A stretch of 64,000 nt of DNA from CAYWCV01 sp964629885 (GCA_964629885.1 CAZVRJ010000011.1:1-64000); one strand, 5' to 3'; numbered from the stretch's first letter, positions 8,718 to 17,653 are shown. The notes: generated from the sequence alone by a model not told the origin. Numbers and translations are program-made.

Positions 8718-9680
8718 TCAGTCGACTGGTTTAGTGGTCGGGAAATTCTGCCCACCTATCCAGTTTTCGTCCTTGCCGTCGACCTCAGCCCGGTAAACGC
8801 GGCTGGTTGGGTATGCCCACATGATATCGTCGTTTGCGAGAATCATGTCGAGAACGGCCTCGCTGATCTGTTGCTGAGTGCCTCTGCGGCGTCTCGGATC
8901 GGTGAGATACCGGATCGTTAGATTAATCCCATACTCCTTGATATCAACGTAAACTGTGGGAGTGAGAATGCTGTAATTCAAATAGTAGGTCGAAGCCGCC
9001 TCGATCATCTCTTGTTGCGCGCTTTTGGTGACTTCGGCTGAATATCTGTTAGCTATCTCCAAAAGGAGTTCTTTAGCCTTACGCCAGTTACTCTCAAAGG
9101 CTATTCGCACGGTTACTTCATTCCAAATATACTTGAAGCCACCAGTGTAGTTGTAGACGTGGCCAATGAAAACTCTGTGGTTAGATACATGCACAACACG
9201 ACCCGTGCTTTGATCGGCATCAACCCACTCTCCGATCTCCATCAGGGTGAACTTAAACAAGCCCTGGTCAATTACGTCGCCCTTCACAACTCCTGTGGCA
9301 TCCTTAATAGCTATTCGATCGCCTAGACGGAAGGGGTGTCTCCACATAATGAACATGAAGGCGGCGATGTCTTGTACAGGTTCGCGTAATACGATAACCA
9401 GACCAGCGGCTACGAGCGCGATATACGTACCGATCGCCCCCACCCCCTCAAACCAAATACGACCGATAAGAAGTATGCCAAGTATGGCAATGACGAATCG
9501 GGTGGTTTTACCCCACTTGTATCTCACTCCGGTGTCGGTCACATTTCGAAGGGCAATTTTAAGTACGGCAAACTGAACGATGGCCAGAATTATTGCCGCT
9601 GCTACCGAGAGCAACAGTTTCAAAGAGGCGTCTTGGCTGATGCCCAAAAACTCGCTAATTATTTGTAAAATTCGGTCCAT
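8718..9680 (-). CDS. Mechanosensitive ion channel protein (MscS family)
   Basis: The 320-residue protein has three hydrophobic helices at roughly residues 18-45, 60-80 and 85-110. The third is Gly/Ala-rich (GLVIVL) and continues into the beta domain (FRLGDRIAIKDATGVVKGDV). This is the MscS pore and cytoplasmic-cage organisation. MscS channels open under membrane tension and release solutes on osmotic downshock. The cytoplasmic part has an insertion around WVDADQSTGRVVHVSNHRV that is also found in MscS relatives of plants and other bacteria. It is transcribed alone, away from mutS2. Confidence 0.9.
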   Translation of the reverse strand: MDRILQIISEFLGISQDASLKLLLSVAAAIILAIVQFAVLKIALRNVTDTGVRYKWGKTTRFVIAILGILLIGRIWFEGVGAIGTYIALVAAGLVIVLREPVQDIAAFMFIMWRHPFRLGDRIAIKDATGVVKGDVIDQGLFKFTLMEIGEWVDADQSTGRVVHVSNHRVFIGHVYNYTGGFKYIWNEVTVRIAFESNWRKAKELLLEIANRYSAEVTKSAQQEMIEAASTYYLNYSILTPTVYVDIKEYGINLTIRYLTDPRRRRGTQQQISEAVLDMILANDDIMWAYPTSRVYRAEVDGKDENWIGGQNFPTTKPVD

Positions 9681-9967
9681 AATATCAGCCTGAATCGGCT
9701 TGATTTGAAAGGTATAAAATCGAACTCAGTCAGTTGTATCGTTTGAGGAATGACAACAGGGTATCCTATGTTTTACGATTAAGTCGATAACAAGATTCAA
9801 GAATCTGAGTACTCGTCTTAACTTTTGCCCATCTGAACCAATCAAAAAAATCCCTATGCTCTCATCGATCTCAAAATATAAAGATACCGCATTATTACTT
9901 ACCCGAACCGGCCACTAATTGATGATGGACAAGCCGAGTGGTTGCAAATTGTCCGTACCTTTTAGGC

Positions 9968-12355
9968 ATGCTGCTCTACCCTGAAAATCTTACCCAGAAA
10001 ATCGGATTTGAAACTGTTCGTGAGTCCACCATGCAGGGTATACTCACAAACATGGGAGCCGAGCATCTCGAATCGCTGCATCCAACCGCCGACATGGTTG
10101 AATTGCGCGACCGCTCAGAGTCGACCGAAGAGATGTTGCGGATACTTCAATTGGGTGAGGGATTGCCGCTTGAGGGGTTGTATGACATCCGCCAAGCCGT
10201 TAAGCGATCGAGGGTTCAGCGCAGCATTCTCGATCCTATGTCGTTGCTTCAAATCGGTGCCATGGCATCAGCGTCGAGGCGTATCAAACAGTTTTTCCAA
10301 GCAAAGATGGATTTATATCCACGACTGGGAGCTACAGGAAACAAGCTGGTACCCATCAAGGAACTCGAGACTGCGGTTCAGAATGTGTTGAGCGAGAGTG
10401 GAGAGGTGAAAGATACGGCCAGTAACACGCTTCGCAACATACGCCGATCGATGCACCAGCGTAAGGCCGAGCTTCGAACCACATTGGATCGAATATTACG
10501 GGAGGCAGCCCGTAACGAAATGACCGGCGACGAAGGGATGACAATACGCAACGGCAGGATGGTGATCCCTGTAAAAGTAGAATACAAGCGCAAGATCCAG
10601 GGTTTCATCCACGATATATCTGCAACGGGCCAAACCGTTTACCTTGAGCCTGTCGAGGCGCTGCATTTAAACAACGAAATTCGGCAACTCGAAATTCAGG
10701 AAGCCCAAGAGATAGAGCGGTTGCTCATGGAGCTCACCGATCTGGTGCGAAAGTATGCCGACAATCTCCACGAGAATGGTGAGCACATAGGCGAATTGGA
10801 TTTGGCTCACGCTATTGGTCGGTTCTCATATCGGCTAAATGGACAAATTCCGGAGTGGGGCACCGCTCAACTCAAGTTGTTGAGAGCAAAGAATCCACAC
10901 CTTTTACTCAAGAAGTTAAGGGACTCGACAAGAAAAGAAGAAGTTGTTCCGCTAGACTTGGAGCTCGACTCCAATGAGCGTTGCCTTCTGATCACGGGTC
11001 CGAACGCAGGCGGGAAGTCGGTGGCCCTAAAAACGCTCGGCTTGTGCTCCATCATGCTGCAATGCGGATATGCAATCCCCGTGGCCGATGGAACCCAAAT
11101 GCCGGTTTTCGACAGCATCTTCATCGACTTGGGCGACGATCAGTCGGTCGAGCAAGACCTTTCTACGTTCTCATCGCGCCTCACATGGATGCGCGACACC
11201 CTCAAGGAGGCGAAACATGGCAGTTTGGTGCTCATCGACGAAGCAGGTACCGGCACAGACCCAGAAGAGGGAGCCGCATTATACCAAGCCTTCATGGAAA
11301 CCATGATGGAACGTGGAGTGCTTGTATTGGCTACGACGCACCACGGACATCTCAAAATATTTGCACATGATCATCCACAGGCTGTAAATGCCTCGATGGA
11401 GTTCGACCCAGTAACCCTATCGCCGACTTATATTTTTAGGAAAGGCGTACCTGGAAGCAGTTATGCCTTTGAGATAGCGGCACGAATCGGTGTCGATGGC
11501 ATGCTGCTCGACCGAGCTCGCGCAAAGATCGGGAAGTCGAAGAACAGGGTTGAATCGTTGATCCTCGAGCTTCAAACAAAGACCCGAGAAGCCGATTTGG
11601 CTGCGTTTCAAGCCGGAATCACACTTCGCGAGGTTGAGAAGCAGCGCTCCGATCTTGAGACCAAACAAAAGGCCATACTCAACGAGCAGACCAAACTTCG
11701 ACAAAAAGCCCTCCAAGAGGCGCGTAACATTGTGATTGGTGCACAAAAGCAAGTCGATGACGCGGTTAAGCAGATCAAAAAGAGTGGTGGCGACAAAGAG
11801 GTGGTGAAGGCGGTTCGGAAAAAGGTACGCGACACTGTGGCTGCAAACGATAGCGAACTGCAGCAAATTGATGAGCAACGGTTATATGAGGTGTCGGGCG
11901 ACCCGCCAGTGCCGGGCGACATGATCCGTTTCTTGGACGGCAAGAGCACCGGCGAGCTATTAGAGCTGACGGGCAAGCAGGCAGTCGTACTGGTTAATGG
12001 AATGAGGATGAAGACACGAGTCGAAAAGTTGGTAAAGGTGACCGAGCAAATCAAAAAGCCAACAACACCTATGGTTAAGGTGATGTCTTCGGCATCAATG
12101 CCAGTGCCACTTCAGGTGCCCATCACACTCGATATAAGGGGCATGCGTGCCGACGAAGCCGAGAAAAAGGTGGTTCGATACATAGACGATGTAATCCAGA
12201 CAGGGTTGCATCAGGTCGAGATCATTCACGGAAAGGGCGATGGTATTCTGAGGAAGATTGTTCACGACCATCTTGTGACACGCGGAAACATCCGCAAATA
12301 TTACACACCACGCTGGGACATGGGTGGACCAGGGGTAACAGTTATTGAAGTTTGA
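9968..12355 (+). CDS. mutS2: MutS2 endonuclease/ATPase with Smr domain
   Basis: The 795-residue product has the MutS2 order. It opens with a helical core and clamp region (MVIPVKVEYKRKIQGF near residue 195), then an ATPase with Walker A GPNAGGKS at 344-351 and Walker B LVLIDEAGTGTDPEEG. A coiled coil spans about residues 520-650, and a C-terminal Smr nuclease domain has LDIRGMRADEA and IIHGKGDG. It lacks the mismatch-recognition domain of MutS. Family roles include suppressing recombination and, in some bacteria, acting on collided ribosomes. ATG 9968 is preferred to the GTG 30 bp upstream because it fits the family N-terminus. The gene converges on the XRE regulator with no spacer. Confidence 0.94.
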   Translation: MLLYPENLTQKIGFETVRESTMQGILTNMGAEHLESLHPTADMVELRDRSESTEEMLRILQLGEGLPLEGLYDIRQAVKRSRVQRSILDPMSLLQIGAMASASRRIKQFFQAKMDLYPRLGATGNKLVPIKELETAVQNVLSESGEVKDTASNTLRNIRRSMHQRKAELRTTLDRILREAARNEMTGDEGMTIRNGRMVIPVKVEYKRKIQGFIHDISATGQTVYLEPVEALHLNNEIRQLEIQEAQEIERLLMELTDLVRKYADNLHENGEHIGELDLAHAIGRFSYRLNGQIPEWGTAQLKLLRAKNPHLLLKKLRDSTRKEEVVPLDLELDSNERCLLITGPNAGGKSVALKTLGLCSIMLQCGYAIPVADGTQMPVFDSIFIDLGDDQSVEQDLSTFSSRLTWMRDTLKEAKHGSLVLIDEAGTGTDPEEGAALYQAFMETMMERGVLVLATTHHGHLKIFAHDHPQAVNASMEFDPVTLSPTYIFRKGVPGSSYAFEIAARIGVDGMLLDRARAKIGKSKNRVESLILELQTKTREADLAAFQAGITLREVEKQRSDLETKQKAILNEQTKLRQKALQEARNIVIGAQKQVDDAVKQIKKSGGDKEVVKAVRKKVRDTVAANDSELQQIDEQRLYEVSGDPPVPGDMIRFLDGKSTGELLELTGKQAVVLVNGMRMKTRVEKLVKVTEQIKKPTTPMVKVMSSASMPVPLQVPITLDIRGMRADEAEKKVVRYIDDVIQTGLHQVEIIHGKGDGILRKIVHDHLVTRGNIRKYYTPRWDMGGPGVTVIEV

Positions 12356-12718
12356 TTATGACCGCTGCTCAAGCAAGGTAATTTCGTCGTTGACGATACT
12401 GAGCTGGTGGTGCAAATAATGGCGAACTGCTGTTAAATACCCGAGCCGCGATACCTCGTCATCCATATAGGTCACGGTATCCTGCTCGGTGCGTTCGGGC
12501 GGGAAATGACCACCATATCGGGTTTCTATGAAGAACTCTGTGGATGGGACCCCCAACGCGATTGATAGCTTCTGGATATTGTCGCCGTCGGGTGCATACT
12601 CAGCCACTTCCCACTTACTTACATGTGAATGGTGCACTCCAATTATTTCGCCGAGCGCTCGTTGGGTAAGCCTTCTTGATTTTCTCAGTTTCCGTAAGGT
12701 GTTGCCATTAAATGTCAC
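12356..12718 (-). CDS. XRE-family helix-turn-helix regulator
   Basis: The 120-residue protein has a Cro/C1-type HTH at about residues 6-62 (LRKLRKSRRLTQRALGEIIG, then HHSHVSKWEVAEYAPDGDNI). An acidic C-terminal half with a His/Leu stretch may mediate dimerisation. It is probably a DNA-binding repressor. It is divergent from a second small DNA-binding-like gene at 12839, with 120 bp between them holding an inverted repeat that could be its operator. Its stop abuts the mutS2 stop. The target genes are not known. Confidence 0.85.
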   Translation of the reverse strand: MTFNGNTLRKLRKSRRLTQRALGEIIGVHHSHVSKWEVAEYAPDGDNIQKLSIALGVPSTEFFIETRYGGHFPPERTEQDTVTYMDDEVSRLGYLTAVRHYLHHQLSIVNDEITLLEQRS

Positions 12719-12748
12719 GTCACTAAAAGCGATAGTATGTAGTAGGAA

Positions 12749-12779
12749 ATTCGCAGAATTCTTCTAATTTGTTGCGAAT
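12749..12779. promoter_or_regulatory. Candidate operator: inverted repeat between divergent regulators
   Basis: Seven-base arms ATTCGCA (12749-12755) and TGCGAAT (12773-12779) are separated by 17 bases that include a GAATTC palindrome. The position midway between two divergent small DNA-binding genes is what an autoregulatory site would look like. No binding evidence exists. Confidence 0.35.
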
Positions 12780-12838
12780 GTGTGAATAAAATTTGAATTC
12801 ATCAAAATTGAATCTACATCAAAAAAGAGGGACAAACA

Positions 12839-13063
12839 ATGGATAACGAACTCGAGAGACTGAGGGTAGCCTATGAAATGGCAAAGGTTCGAAAGCGTCA
12901 GACTAACGGCAAGGCGTATACCGATAGGGAAGTGGCACGTGAATACTTAACGCAGAATAGCAGCATGATTAGTAAAGTTCTGAGTGGGTCGGCCAAGTCA
13001 GAAAGGGTAGTCGAGTCGCTGGTAAAATTTATCAACAGCGTCGATCCCAACCTCCTCAAATAG
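12839..13063 (+). CDS. Small helix-turn-helix-like protein, unknown
   Basis: The 74-residue, highly charged protein has a strong AAAGAGGG ribosome-binding site 7-8 bp before the ATG. The segment DREVAREYLTQNSSMISKVL (residues 29-48) reads like a helix-turn-helix: REVAREYLTQ as first helix and SSMISKVLSG as recognition helix. This resembles Cro-size phage or plasmid regulators, but I cannot assign a family. It is transcribed away from the XRE gene at 12356-12718, an arrangement known from two-regulator switches. No phage genes surround it. Confidence 0.65.
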   Translation: MDNELERLRVAYEMAKVRKRQTNGKAYTDREVAREYLTQNSSMISKVLSGSAKSERVVESLVKFINSVDPNLLK

Positions 13064-13136
13064 GCTTATCTAATAGTTTTACTTTGTAAGATTCGCTCAA
13101 TCTGCGTACATTTACGCAATTTGACAACAAGCGAAA

Positions 13137-13295
13137 ATGAGCAAAGCAAAAATCATATCGGAGTTTTGGGAGTTCATGAAAGTCAGAAAGAAATACTGGC
13201 TTCTTCCGATAGTGGTCATTTTGGTAGGATTAGGTTTGCTCATCGTCGTTACCAGTAACACGGCGCTCGCGCCCTTCATCTATGCGTTGTTTTAA
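13137..13295 (+). CDS. DUF5989-type single-pass membrane microprotein
   Basis: This is a 52-residue gene starting at the ATG at 13137. It has a charged N-terminus (EFWEFMKVRKKYW), one hydrophobic helix (LLPIVVILVGLGLLIVV) and the end SNTALAPFIYALF. That pattern is the DUF5989 family, short proteins often found next to SxtJ-like membrane proteins and carbamoyltransferases in exopolysaccharide or saxitoxin-like loci. Here no such partner is present. The neighbours are the small HTH gene and carA. A clear terminator follows, so it appears to be its own transcript or the end of the HTH unit. Confidence 0.8.
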   Translation: MSKAKIISEFWEFMKVRKKYWLLPIVVILVGLGLLIVVTSNTALAPFIYALF

Positions 13296-13352
13296 ATCTT
13301 GGAGTACCACAACAGCATTGAAGAAAAAACCCGACCTTTATCCCATTTCATG

Positions 13353-13391
13353 AATCCGACAATTCCACAGTTGAGTTGTCGGATTTTTTTT
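13353..13391 (+). terminator. Rho-independent terminator after the DUF5989 gene
   Basis: Perfect 10-bp stem AATCCGACAA (13353-13362) with TTGTCGGATT (13376-13385), followed by eight T. It separates the microprotein gene from carA. Confidence 0.88.
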
Positions 13392-13423
13392 GGTTATCAG
13401 ACAGCATAAAATAAATACAGATC

Positions 13424-13870
13424 ATGTCCCTCAAACCTCGTATACCTGCACTTATAGCCCTAGCAGACGGCACTACCGCTTCCGGGTGGTCGATAGGCCA
13501 GGAGGGCACCACGGGTGGAGAGCTATGCTTCAACACCAGTATGACTGGTTATCAGGAGATATTCACTGATCCCAGCTACTTCGGTCAGCTTATGATGATG
13601 ACCTACCCCCATATCGGTAACTACGGCACCTCGTCGAGAGACGACGAGGCTTCGAAAGTGATGGTTTCGGGTATCATCGTACGCGATTTCTCTTACGATT
13701 ACAGTAACCCGATAGCAGATGGTAGCCTTCAAGAGTACTTGCAGAGGAACGGAATAGTTGGCATTACAGGCATTGACACACGGAAGTTAGTGCGGCACAT
13801 TCGAAGCAAGGGTGTAATGAATGCCGTCATCTCGACGGAGATTTTAGATCCTGCTGCACTTGTTGCATAA
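13424..13870 (+). CDS. carA: Carbamoyl-phosphate synthase small subunit, N-terminal domain (carA interrupted)
   Basis: The 148 residues correspond to the N-terminal CPSase small-chain domain (LALADGTTASGWSIG, FNTSMTGYQEI, GIIVRDFSYDYSN, GITGIDTRKLVRHIR), which contacts the large subunit. Translation stops at a TAA at 13868-13870, right where the linker to the amidotransferase domain begins. The following sequence continues in the same frame with the expected linker (AIEWVSMVGLELASKV). Together the two pieces make a normal-length CarA of about 366 residues. One base change of the TAA to CAA, AAA or GAA would restore the gene. It is therefore a nonsense mutation, a sequencing or assembly error, or a natural split. 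Confidence 0.9.
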   Translation: MSLKPRIPALIALADGTTASGWSIGQEGTTGGELCFNTSMTGYQEIFTDPSYFGQLMMMTYPHIGNYGTSSRDDEASKVMVSGIIVRDFSYDYSNPIADGSLQEYLQRNGIVGITGIDTRKLVRHIRSKGVMNAVISTEILDPAALVA

Positions 13871-13888
13871 GCAATAGAGTGGGTCAGC

Positions 13889-14527
13889 ATGGTTGGCCTC
13901 GAGTTGGCCTCGAAGGTAACCCGTGAGGAGGCACAGACCATACCGGGCAACGGTGGCTATCGCATTGCCGCCATCGATTATGGTATTAAGCAGAACATCC
14001 TGAACAACTTCACAAGCAGGGGCTGCACCGTGCGCGTGTTTCCAGCTAAGACCACATTTGAAGAGATTCAGTCTTGGGATCCCGATGGGTTTTTCTTCTC
14101 GAACGGCCCTGGCGACCCAAACCCAATGGAATACGGTATCGAAACCGTGCAACAGGCTAAAGCGAGTGGTAAGCCGCTCTTTGGCATATGCCTAGGCCAT
14201 CAGTTGATGGCACTCTCCGAAGGCATTAAAGTAGGAAAAATGTTTGTGGGTCACCGAGGTGCAAACCATCCCGTAAAGAACATATCGACTGGCTTGGTTG
14301 TGATTACTACACTGAATCCCGGGTTTTCGGTTCTGCCTGAGGCGATAGATCCCACCTTTGCTACCATATCGCACATTAACCTGAACGACGATACCGTCGA
14401 GGGTCTAGAATTCAGACGCTTTAATGGATTCTCCGTCCAATATCACCCTGAAGCATCGCCCGGTCCACACGATTCAGCCTATCTCTTCGACCAGTTCATA
14501 AACCGCATCGCTGAATCAAAAGCTTAA
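13889..14527 (+). CDS. carA: Carbamoyl-phosphate synthase small subunit, glutamine amidotransferase domain (carA, second part)
   Basis: The 212 residues from an in-frame ATG downstream of the TAA at 13868 form a complete class I glutamine amidotransferase. The nucleophile Cys101 sits in GICLGHQL, with His186 and Glu188 in YHPEASPG. The domain hydrolyses glutamine and channels ammonia to CarB. If translated alone, it would need to start at this ATG, which has only a weak purine stretch upstream. The stop lies 18 bp before carB, consistent with one carAB transcript. All catalytic residues are kept, so decay, if any, is very recent. Confidence 0.9.
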   Translation: MVGLELASKVTREEAQTIPGNGGYRIAAIDYGIKQNILNNFTSRGCTVRVFPAKTTFEEIQSWDPDGFFFSNGPGDPNPMEYGIETVQQAKASGKPLFGICLGHQLMALSEGIKVGKMFVGHRGANHPVKNISTGLVVITTLNPGFSVLPEAIDPTFATISHINLNDDTVEGLEFRRFNGFSVQYHPEASPGPHDSAYLFDQFINRIAESKA

Positions 14528-14545
14528 TTTTTATCATCTACACGA

Positions 14546-17374
14546 ATGCCTAGACGCGACGACATCCATAAAATTCTGATTATTGGTTCCGGTCCTATCA
14601 TCATCGGGCAAGCCTGCGAGTTCGACTATTCTGGAACTCAAGCCTGTCGGTCACTGAAAGAGGAAGGTTACGAGGTAGTGCTCATCAACTCGAATCCTGC
14701 TACGATCATGACCGATCCTATCATGGCAGACAAGATTTACCTCAAGCCGCTTACAACCCAATCGATCCGTGAAATCGTAGAGATCGAAAGGCCCGACGCG
14801 GTGCTACCGACCATGGGTGGTCAGACTGCACTAAACCTAGCTAGAGATCTGCACAATGAGGGTTTTTGGGTTAGCGAGGGCATCGATGTGATCGGCGTCA
14901 ATATCGACGCCATCGAGATCACCGAAGACCGTGCTAAGTTCCGCGATTTGATGAACGAGATCAACATCGGCCAGTGCCGTAGCCGTACAGCAAAGTCGTT
15001 GCTCGACGCGAAGGAGATTGTAGAAGAGCTTGGTGGATTACCAATTGTTATTCGTCCATCGTTCACCCTCGGCGGCATGGGTGGTGGCATTGTATGGAAC
15101 GAGGATGAATTCGAGCGCAAAGTGCTGCGTGGTTTGGAATTGAGCCCAATACACGAGGTGCTGATCGAAGAGTCGGTTTTTGGATGGAAAGAATACGAGC
15201 TCGAGCTACTCCGCGACAACAACGACAACGTGGTCATTATCTGCTACATCGAGAACATGGATCCGATGGGCGTACACACAGGCGACTCCGTTACTGTGGC
15301 ACCTACACAGACCCTCACCGACAAGCAGTTACAAATACTTCGCGACGCATCGATCAAAATGATGCGCAGTATTGGAGCCTTCGCAGGTGGGTGTAATGTC
15401 CAGTTTGCGATGGAGCCAGGCACAGATCGCTTTGTAGCCGTTGAGATTAACCCACGCGTAAGTCGTTCTTCGGCTTTGGCATCTAAGGCAACCGGTTACC
15501 CTATCGCCAAAATTGCCACAAAGTTGGCTGTCGGTTACAACTTGGATGAACTCAAGAACCAGATTACAGGTACGACCTCGGCTTGTTTCGAACCCTCGCT
15601 CGATTACATTGTCGTGAAAGTGCCACGTTTCAACTTTGAGAAGTTTCCTGGTGTCGACGAGACACTCGGTACACAGATGAAGGCGGTAGGTGAAGTAATG
15701 GCGATTGGCCGAACCTTTGCCGAGGCCATGAACAAGGCTTGGCAATCGATGGAAGTTGGCCGCGCTGGCCTGGGTGCCGACGGGTTCGACGTGCCCGATC
15801 GCAAAACGGTTCGTGAGCGACTGCTCAAACCCTACTGGGACCGCAGCATTCAAATTAGAAATGCTTTTAAACTGGGCGCATCTGTCGAAGAAATTGCCGA
15901 TATCACCAAAGTGGATCCGTGGTTCCTGCAGCAGATTCGCTACATGGTGTCGCTCGAAAACCGTACCGAAGGCCAATCGTTATCGAACATCAGTCGCGAA
16001 GATCTGTATGAAATGAAGCAGGCTGGCTTTTCGGACAAACAACTCGCTTGGCTATTAAGCAAAAGTGGTGAGTTGGTAACCGAAGACCAGGTACGTAATC
16101 ATCGCTTGTCTATTGGACTAAAGCCAAGCTTCAGGCTTGTTGATACGTGTGCTGGCGAGTTCCCTGCCAAGACTCCATACTATTACTCGACTTACGAGGA
16201 AGAGAACGAGAGTGTGGTGACCGACAAGAAGAAGATTCTGATTTTGGGAAGTGGCCCAAATCGTATCGGTCAGGCCATCGAATTCGATTACTCGTGCACG
16301 CATGCCGTACTTGCAGCGAAAGACCTTGGTTACGAAACCATCATGGTAAACTGTAACCCTGAGACCGTTTCGACCGATTTCGATATCGCCGATAAGCTCT
16401 ATTTTGAGCCTGTTTTTTGGGAGAGGGTACTCGATATTTTCGAGCATGAGAAACCGGAAGGTGTAATTCTTCAGGTCGGTGGGCAGACGGCACTCAAGCT
16501 GGCCAGCCGTTTCAAGGCTTCGGGTATCAAGATCTTCGGTACATCGTACGACATGATGGATTTGGCTGAAGACAGGGGTAAGTTTTCGGATCTGCTCACA
16601 GAGCTAGATATCCCATTTCCTGCCTATGGAATGGCCACGACTGTTGCTGAGTCGCTTGCCGTAGCCGACATTGTGGGTTATCCGGTGTTGCTCCGACCAA
16701 GTTACGTACTCGGTGGTCAGGGCATGCGAATTGCGGTAAAGCACGAAGAGCTCGAGCGATATGTGAAGCGGGTAATGGCAACACATCCAGAGAACGCTTT
16801 CTTGGTAGACCGTTACCTCGAGCATGCTGTAGAGGTAGATGTCGACTCCATCTACGATGGCGAGCAACTGCACATATCTGGGATTATGCAGCACATTGAG
16901 CCGGCTGGGGTGCACTCAGGCGACTCAACGGCTGTACTTCCACCGTATTCGTTGAGCGACCATGTAATCAAAACTATTGAGGAGTATCAGCTTCGCATAG
17001 CCAAAGCGATGAACATACTGGGCTTCATCAACGTGCAGTATGCAGTGAAAGATGAGAAGGTCTACGTACTCGAAGCCAATCCGCGTGCAACCCGAACGAT
17101 ACCCTTTATAGCGAAGGCAACAGGACGGCCTGAAGCACAGATCGGCGTAAAGGTTATTCTTGGCCACAAACTGTCTGAATTCGATCTCACTTCGAGCTTA
17201 GATTGCTATGCCATTAAGGAGCCTGTCTTCCCATTCGACAAGTTTCCAGAAGTGAAGAAGGAGCTTGGTCCGGAAATGAAGTCGACAGGTGAGAGTATCT
17301 ACTTTTTGAAAGACTTCAAAGACGAACACTTCCGCAAACCATACGAGTTCAAGAATTTGTACTTGTCGAAGTAA
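14546..17374 (+). CDS. carB: Carbamoyl-phosphate synthase large subunit (short form without MGS-like domain)
   Basis: The 942 residues contain two homologous ATP-grasp halves. The first starts with KILIIGSGPIIIGQACEFDY and the second, near residue 565, with KILILGSGPNRIGQAIEFDY. The oligomerisation region lies between them. The enzyme makes carbamoyl phosphate from bicarbonate, ammonia and two ATP for pyrimidine and arginine synthesis. It ends in a NLYLSK tail right after the second ATP-grasp unit. E. coli CarB (1073 residues) has a further methylglyoxal-synthase-like domain binding UMP and ornithine, which is absent. Short CarB forms are, to my knowledge, common in Bacteroidota, so this is probably lineage-typical rather than a truncation. 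Confidence 0.95.
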   Translation: MPRRDDIHKILIIGSGPIIIGQACEFDYSGTQACRSLKEEGYEVVLINSNPATIMTDPIMADKIYLKPLTTQSIREIVEIERPDAVLPTMGGQTALNLARDLHNEGFWVSEGIDVIGVNIDAIEITEDRAKFRDLMNEINIGQCRSRTAKSLLDAKEIVEELGGLPIVIRPSFTLGGMGGGIVWNEDEFERKVLRGLELSPIHEVLIEESVFGWKEYELELLRDNNDNVVIICYIENMDPMGVHTGDSVTVAPTQTLTDKQLQILRDASIKMMRSIGAFAGGCNVQFAMEPGTDRFVAVEINPRVSRSSALASKATGYPIAKIATKLAVGYNLDELKNQITGTTSACFEPSLDYIVVKVPRFNFEKFPGVDETLGTQMKAVGEVMAIGRTFAEAMNKAWQSMEVGRAGLGADGFDVPDRKTVRERLLKPYWDRSIQIRNAFKLGASVEEIADITKVDPWFLQQIRYMVSLENRTEGQSLSNISREDLYEMKQAGFSDKQLAWLLSKSGELVTEDQVRNHRLSIGLKPSFRLVDTCAGEFPAKTPYYYSTYEEENESVVTDKKKILILGSGPNRIGQAIEFDYSCTHAVLAAKDLGYETIMVNCNPETVSTDFDIADKLYFEPVFWERVLDIFEHEKPEGVILQVGGQTALKLASRFKASGIKIFGTSYDMMDLAEDRGKFSDLLTELDIPFPAYGMATTVAESLAVADIVGYPVLLRPSYVLGGQGMRIAVKHEELERYVKRVMATHPENAFLVDRYLEHAVEVDVDSIYDGEQLHISGIMQHIEPAGVHSGDSTAVLPPYSLSDHVIKTIEEYQLRIAKAMNILGFINVQYAVKDEKVYVLEANPRATRTIPFIAKATGRPEAQIGVKVILGHKLSEFDLTSSLDCYAIKEPVFPFDKFPEVKKELGPEMKSTGESIYFLKDFKDEHFRKPYEFKNLYLSK

Positions 17375-17397
17375 ACTCGCTTTTCTGGTTTATTTTG

Positions 17398-17445
17398 AAG
17401 GGGTAGTGCAAGCATTTCATACGTGCAGGTACTGCCCCTTCTCAT
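17398..17445 (+). terminator. Probable terminator of carAB
   Basis: AAGGGGTAGT (17398-17407) pairs with ACTGCCCCTT (17431-17440) using one G-T wobble. The loop is long (23 nt), and a short T-rich stretch (CATTTT) follows. It is weaker than the other terminators here. Confidence 0.55.
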
Positions 17446-17552
17446 TTTGTGTAGAGTCATTCTTCGATGTATAGCATAAGATGTGAAACTATTCCCAAAA
17501 GACGCTACATAACGTTAGGGTCGTCCTCGTATTATATCCTTAGCAACAGATA

Positions 17553-17590
17553 GGCAGACAGAAAACCGCTTCCAAGCGTGGCTGTCTGCC
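17553..17590 (+). promoter_or_regulatory. Structured leader hairpin upstream of tonB
   Basis: A perfect 9-bp outer stem, GGCAGACAG (17553-17561) with CTGTCTGCC (17582-17590), encloses an inner 5-bp stem, CGCTT with AAGCG (17667-equivalent within the loop, 17567-17571 and 17574-17578). No T-run follows, so it is not a standard terminator. About 11 bases later come AAGGAG and a seven-codon open frame (ATG at 17617, stop TAG), then the tonB ribosome-binding site. It may be an RNA leader controlling tonB. Confidence 0.45.
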
Positions 17591-17653
17591 ACACGCTCCA
17601 CTAAGGAGTAATTGATATGATGACAGATAATTTCAGATAGAAGAGGTATCGTT

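Noticed and set aside
13860..13900. Frameshift in carA
   Set aside because: Both halves are in the same frame; only the TAA at 13868 interrupts them, so it is a stop, not a shift.
14546..17374. carB as a truncated pseudogene
   Set aside because: Both ATP-grasp halves are intact and a short CarB ending in a LYLS-type tail appears normal for this lineage, so the missing domain is not decay.
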